This document shows positions 43,812 to 43,886 of a DNA stretch of 43,886 nt, piece after piece. Position numbers and translations under genes: made by a program. Location of the stretch: contig JAJTHK010000044.1 in NCBI GenBank assembly GCA_021298895.1, positions 1 to 43,886 of the forward strand. Reading direction: 5' to 3'. The first letter of the stretch is position 1. Every line of letters starts with the position of its first letter. Source of the DNA: Luteolibacter sp. GTDB taxonomy: Bacteria > Verrucomicrobiota > Verrucomicrobiia > Verrucomicrobiales > Akkermansiaceae. The notes beneath the pieces were generated by a model. It did no database searches and had not been told where the DNA came from. It saw only the letters and a program-made list of their open reading frames with translations.

Positions 43812-43886
43812 TTAGAACCAGCCTTTGCGGCCTACCACATAGGTGGCGACAAATTCGTCATCCGTTTTGGTGAGGTAGAGAATTCC
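43812..43886 (-). CDS. Partial gene, C-terminal 24 residues
   Basis: A minus-strand frame enters from the right edge and stops at TAA 43812-43814. Its last residues are GILYLTKTDDEFVATYVVGR, then KGWF. The sequence looks like a real protein end and the stop is 22 bp before the shared terminator. The protein cannot be identified from this length. Confidence 0.55.
   Translation of the reverse strand, partial: GILYLTKTDDEFVATYVVGRKGWF

Overview
The window looks like chromosomal DNA of a free-living Verrucomicrobium (Verrucomicrobiae-like). The grounds are a PEP-CTERM protein built of autotransporter-type repeats, Gram-negative envelope genes (lpxA, a lipobox protein, rhomboid, secretion ATPase), a DUF1080 protein, a secreted FAD-oxidoreductase of the kind common in Planctomycetes and Verrucomicrobia, and few strong Shine-Dalgarno sites. 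This is inferred from gene content; there is no rRNA gene in the window. No tRNA, CRISPR array, insertion sequence or prophage was recognised.

Layout. 0.2-3.4 kb: galactose uptake and phosphorylation on the minus strand (SGLT-type symporter, then galK). 3.6-7.1 kb: a 40-bp perfect palindrome, a fused ribose-5-phosphate isomerase B / serine hydroxymethyltransferase gene, a REPIN-like repeat, and a secreted FAD oxidoreductase. 7.1-15.0 kb: lpxA, a small hypothetical, a zinc-ribbon/HEAT membrane protein, citrate synthase, a small lipoprotein, a secreted amidase, two secreted proteins and a polyprenyl diphosphate synthase. 15.2-21.8 kb: an HNH endonuclease, a PEP-CTERM repeat protein broken by a 4-bp duplication, mazG, a rhomboid protease and a secreted hypothetical. 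21.9-30 kb (plus strand): ileS, lspA, then a GspE/GspF pair with a SIMPL protein and a membrane protein. 30-35.8 kb: rmlB, a fatty acid desaturase and an AddA-like helicase-nuclease. 36-42.8 kb: a complete F1Fo ATP synthase operon on the minus strand (atpB-E-F-H-A-G-D-C). 43.4 kb: an HU-family gene with a clear terminator, and the tail of a further minus-strand gene.

Most genes are housekeeping. The symporter feeds galK; the ATP synthase genes form one transcription unit, and its upstream region holds a palindrome matching the Rex (NADH-responsive repressor) operator pattern. GspE and GspF are the cytoplasmic ATPase and platform protein of a type II secretion or type IV pilus machine whose other parts lie elsewhere.

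The most interesting signals are not genes. (1) The heptamer TGTTAGA/TCTAACA occurs 28 times, about five times the uniform-composition expectation, in several reading frames and between genes. (2) Degenerate 7-bp tandem repeats fill most gaps between atp genes and also run through ileS coding sequence. (3) A 40-bp perfect palindrome lies upstream of the rpiB-glyA fusion. Unusual protein features are the 62-residue ATP synthase c subunit with a changed glycine motif and the shortened delta subunit. I did not find a complete new multi-gene system.
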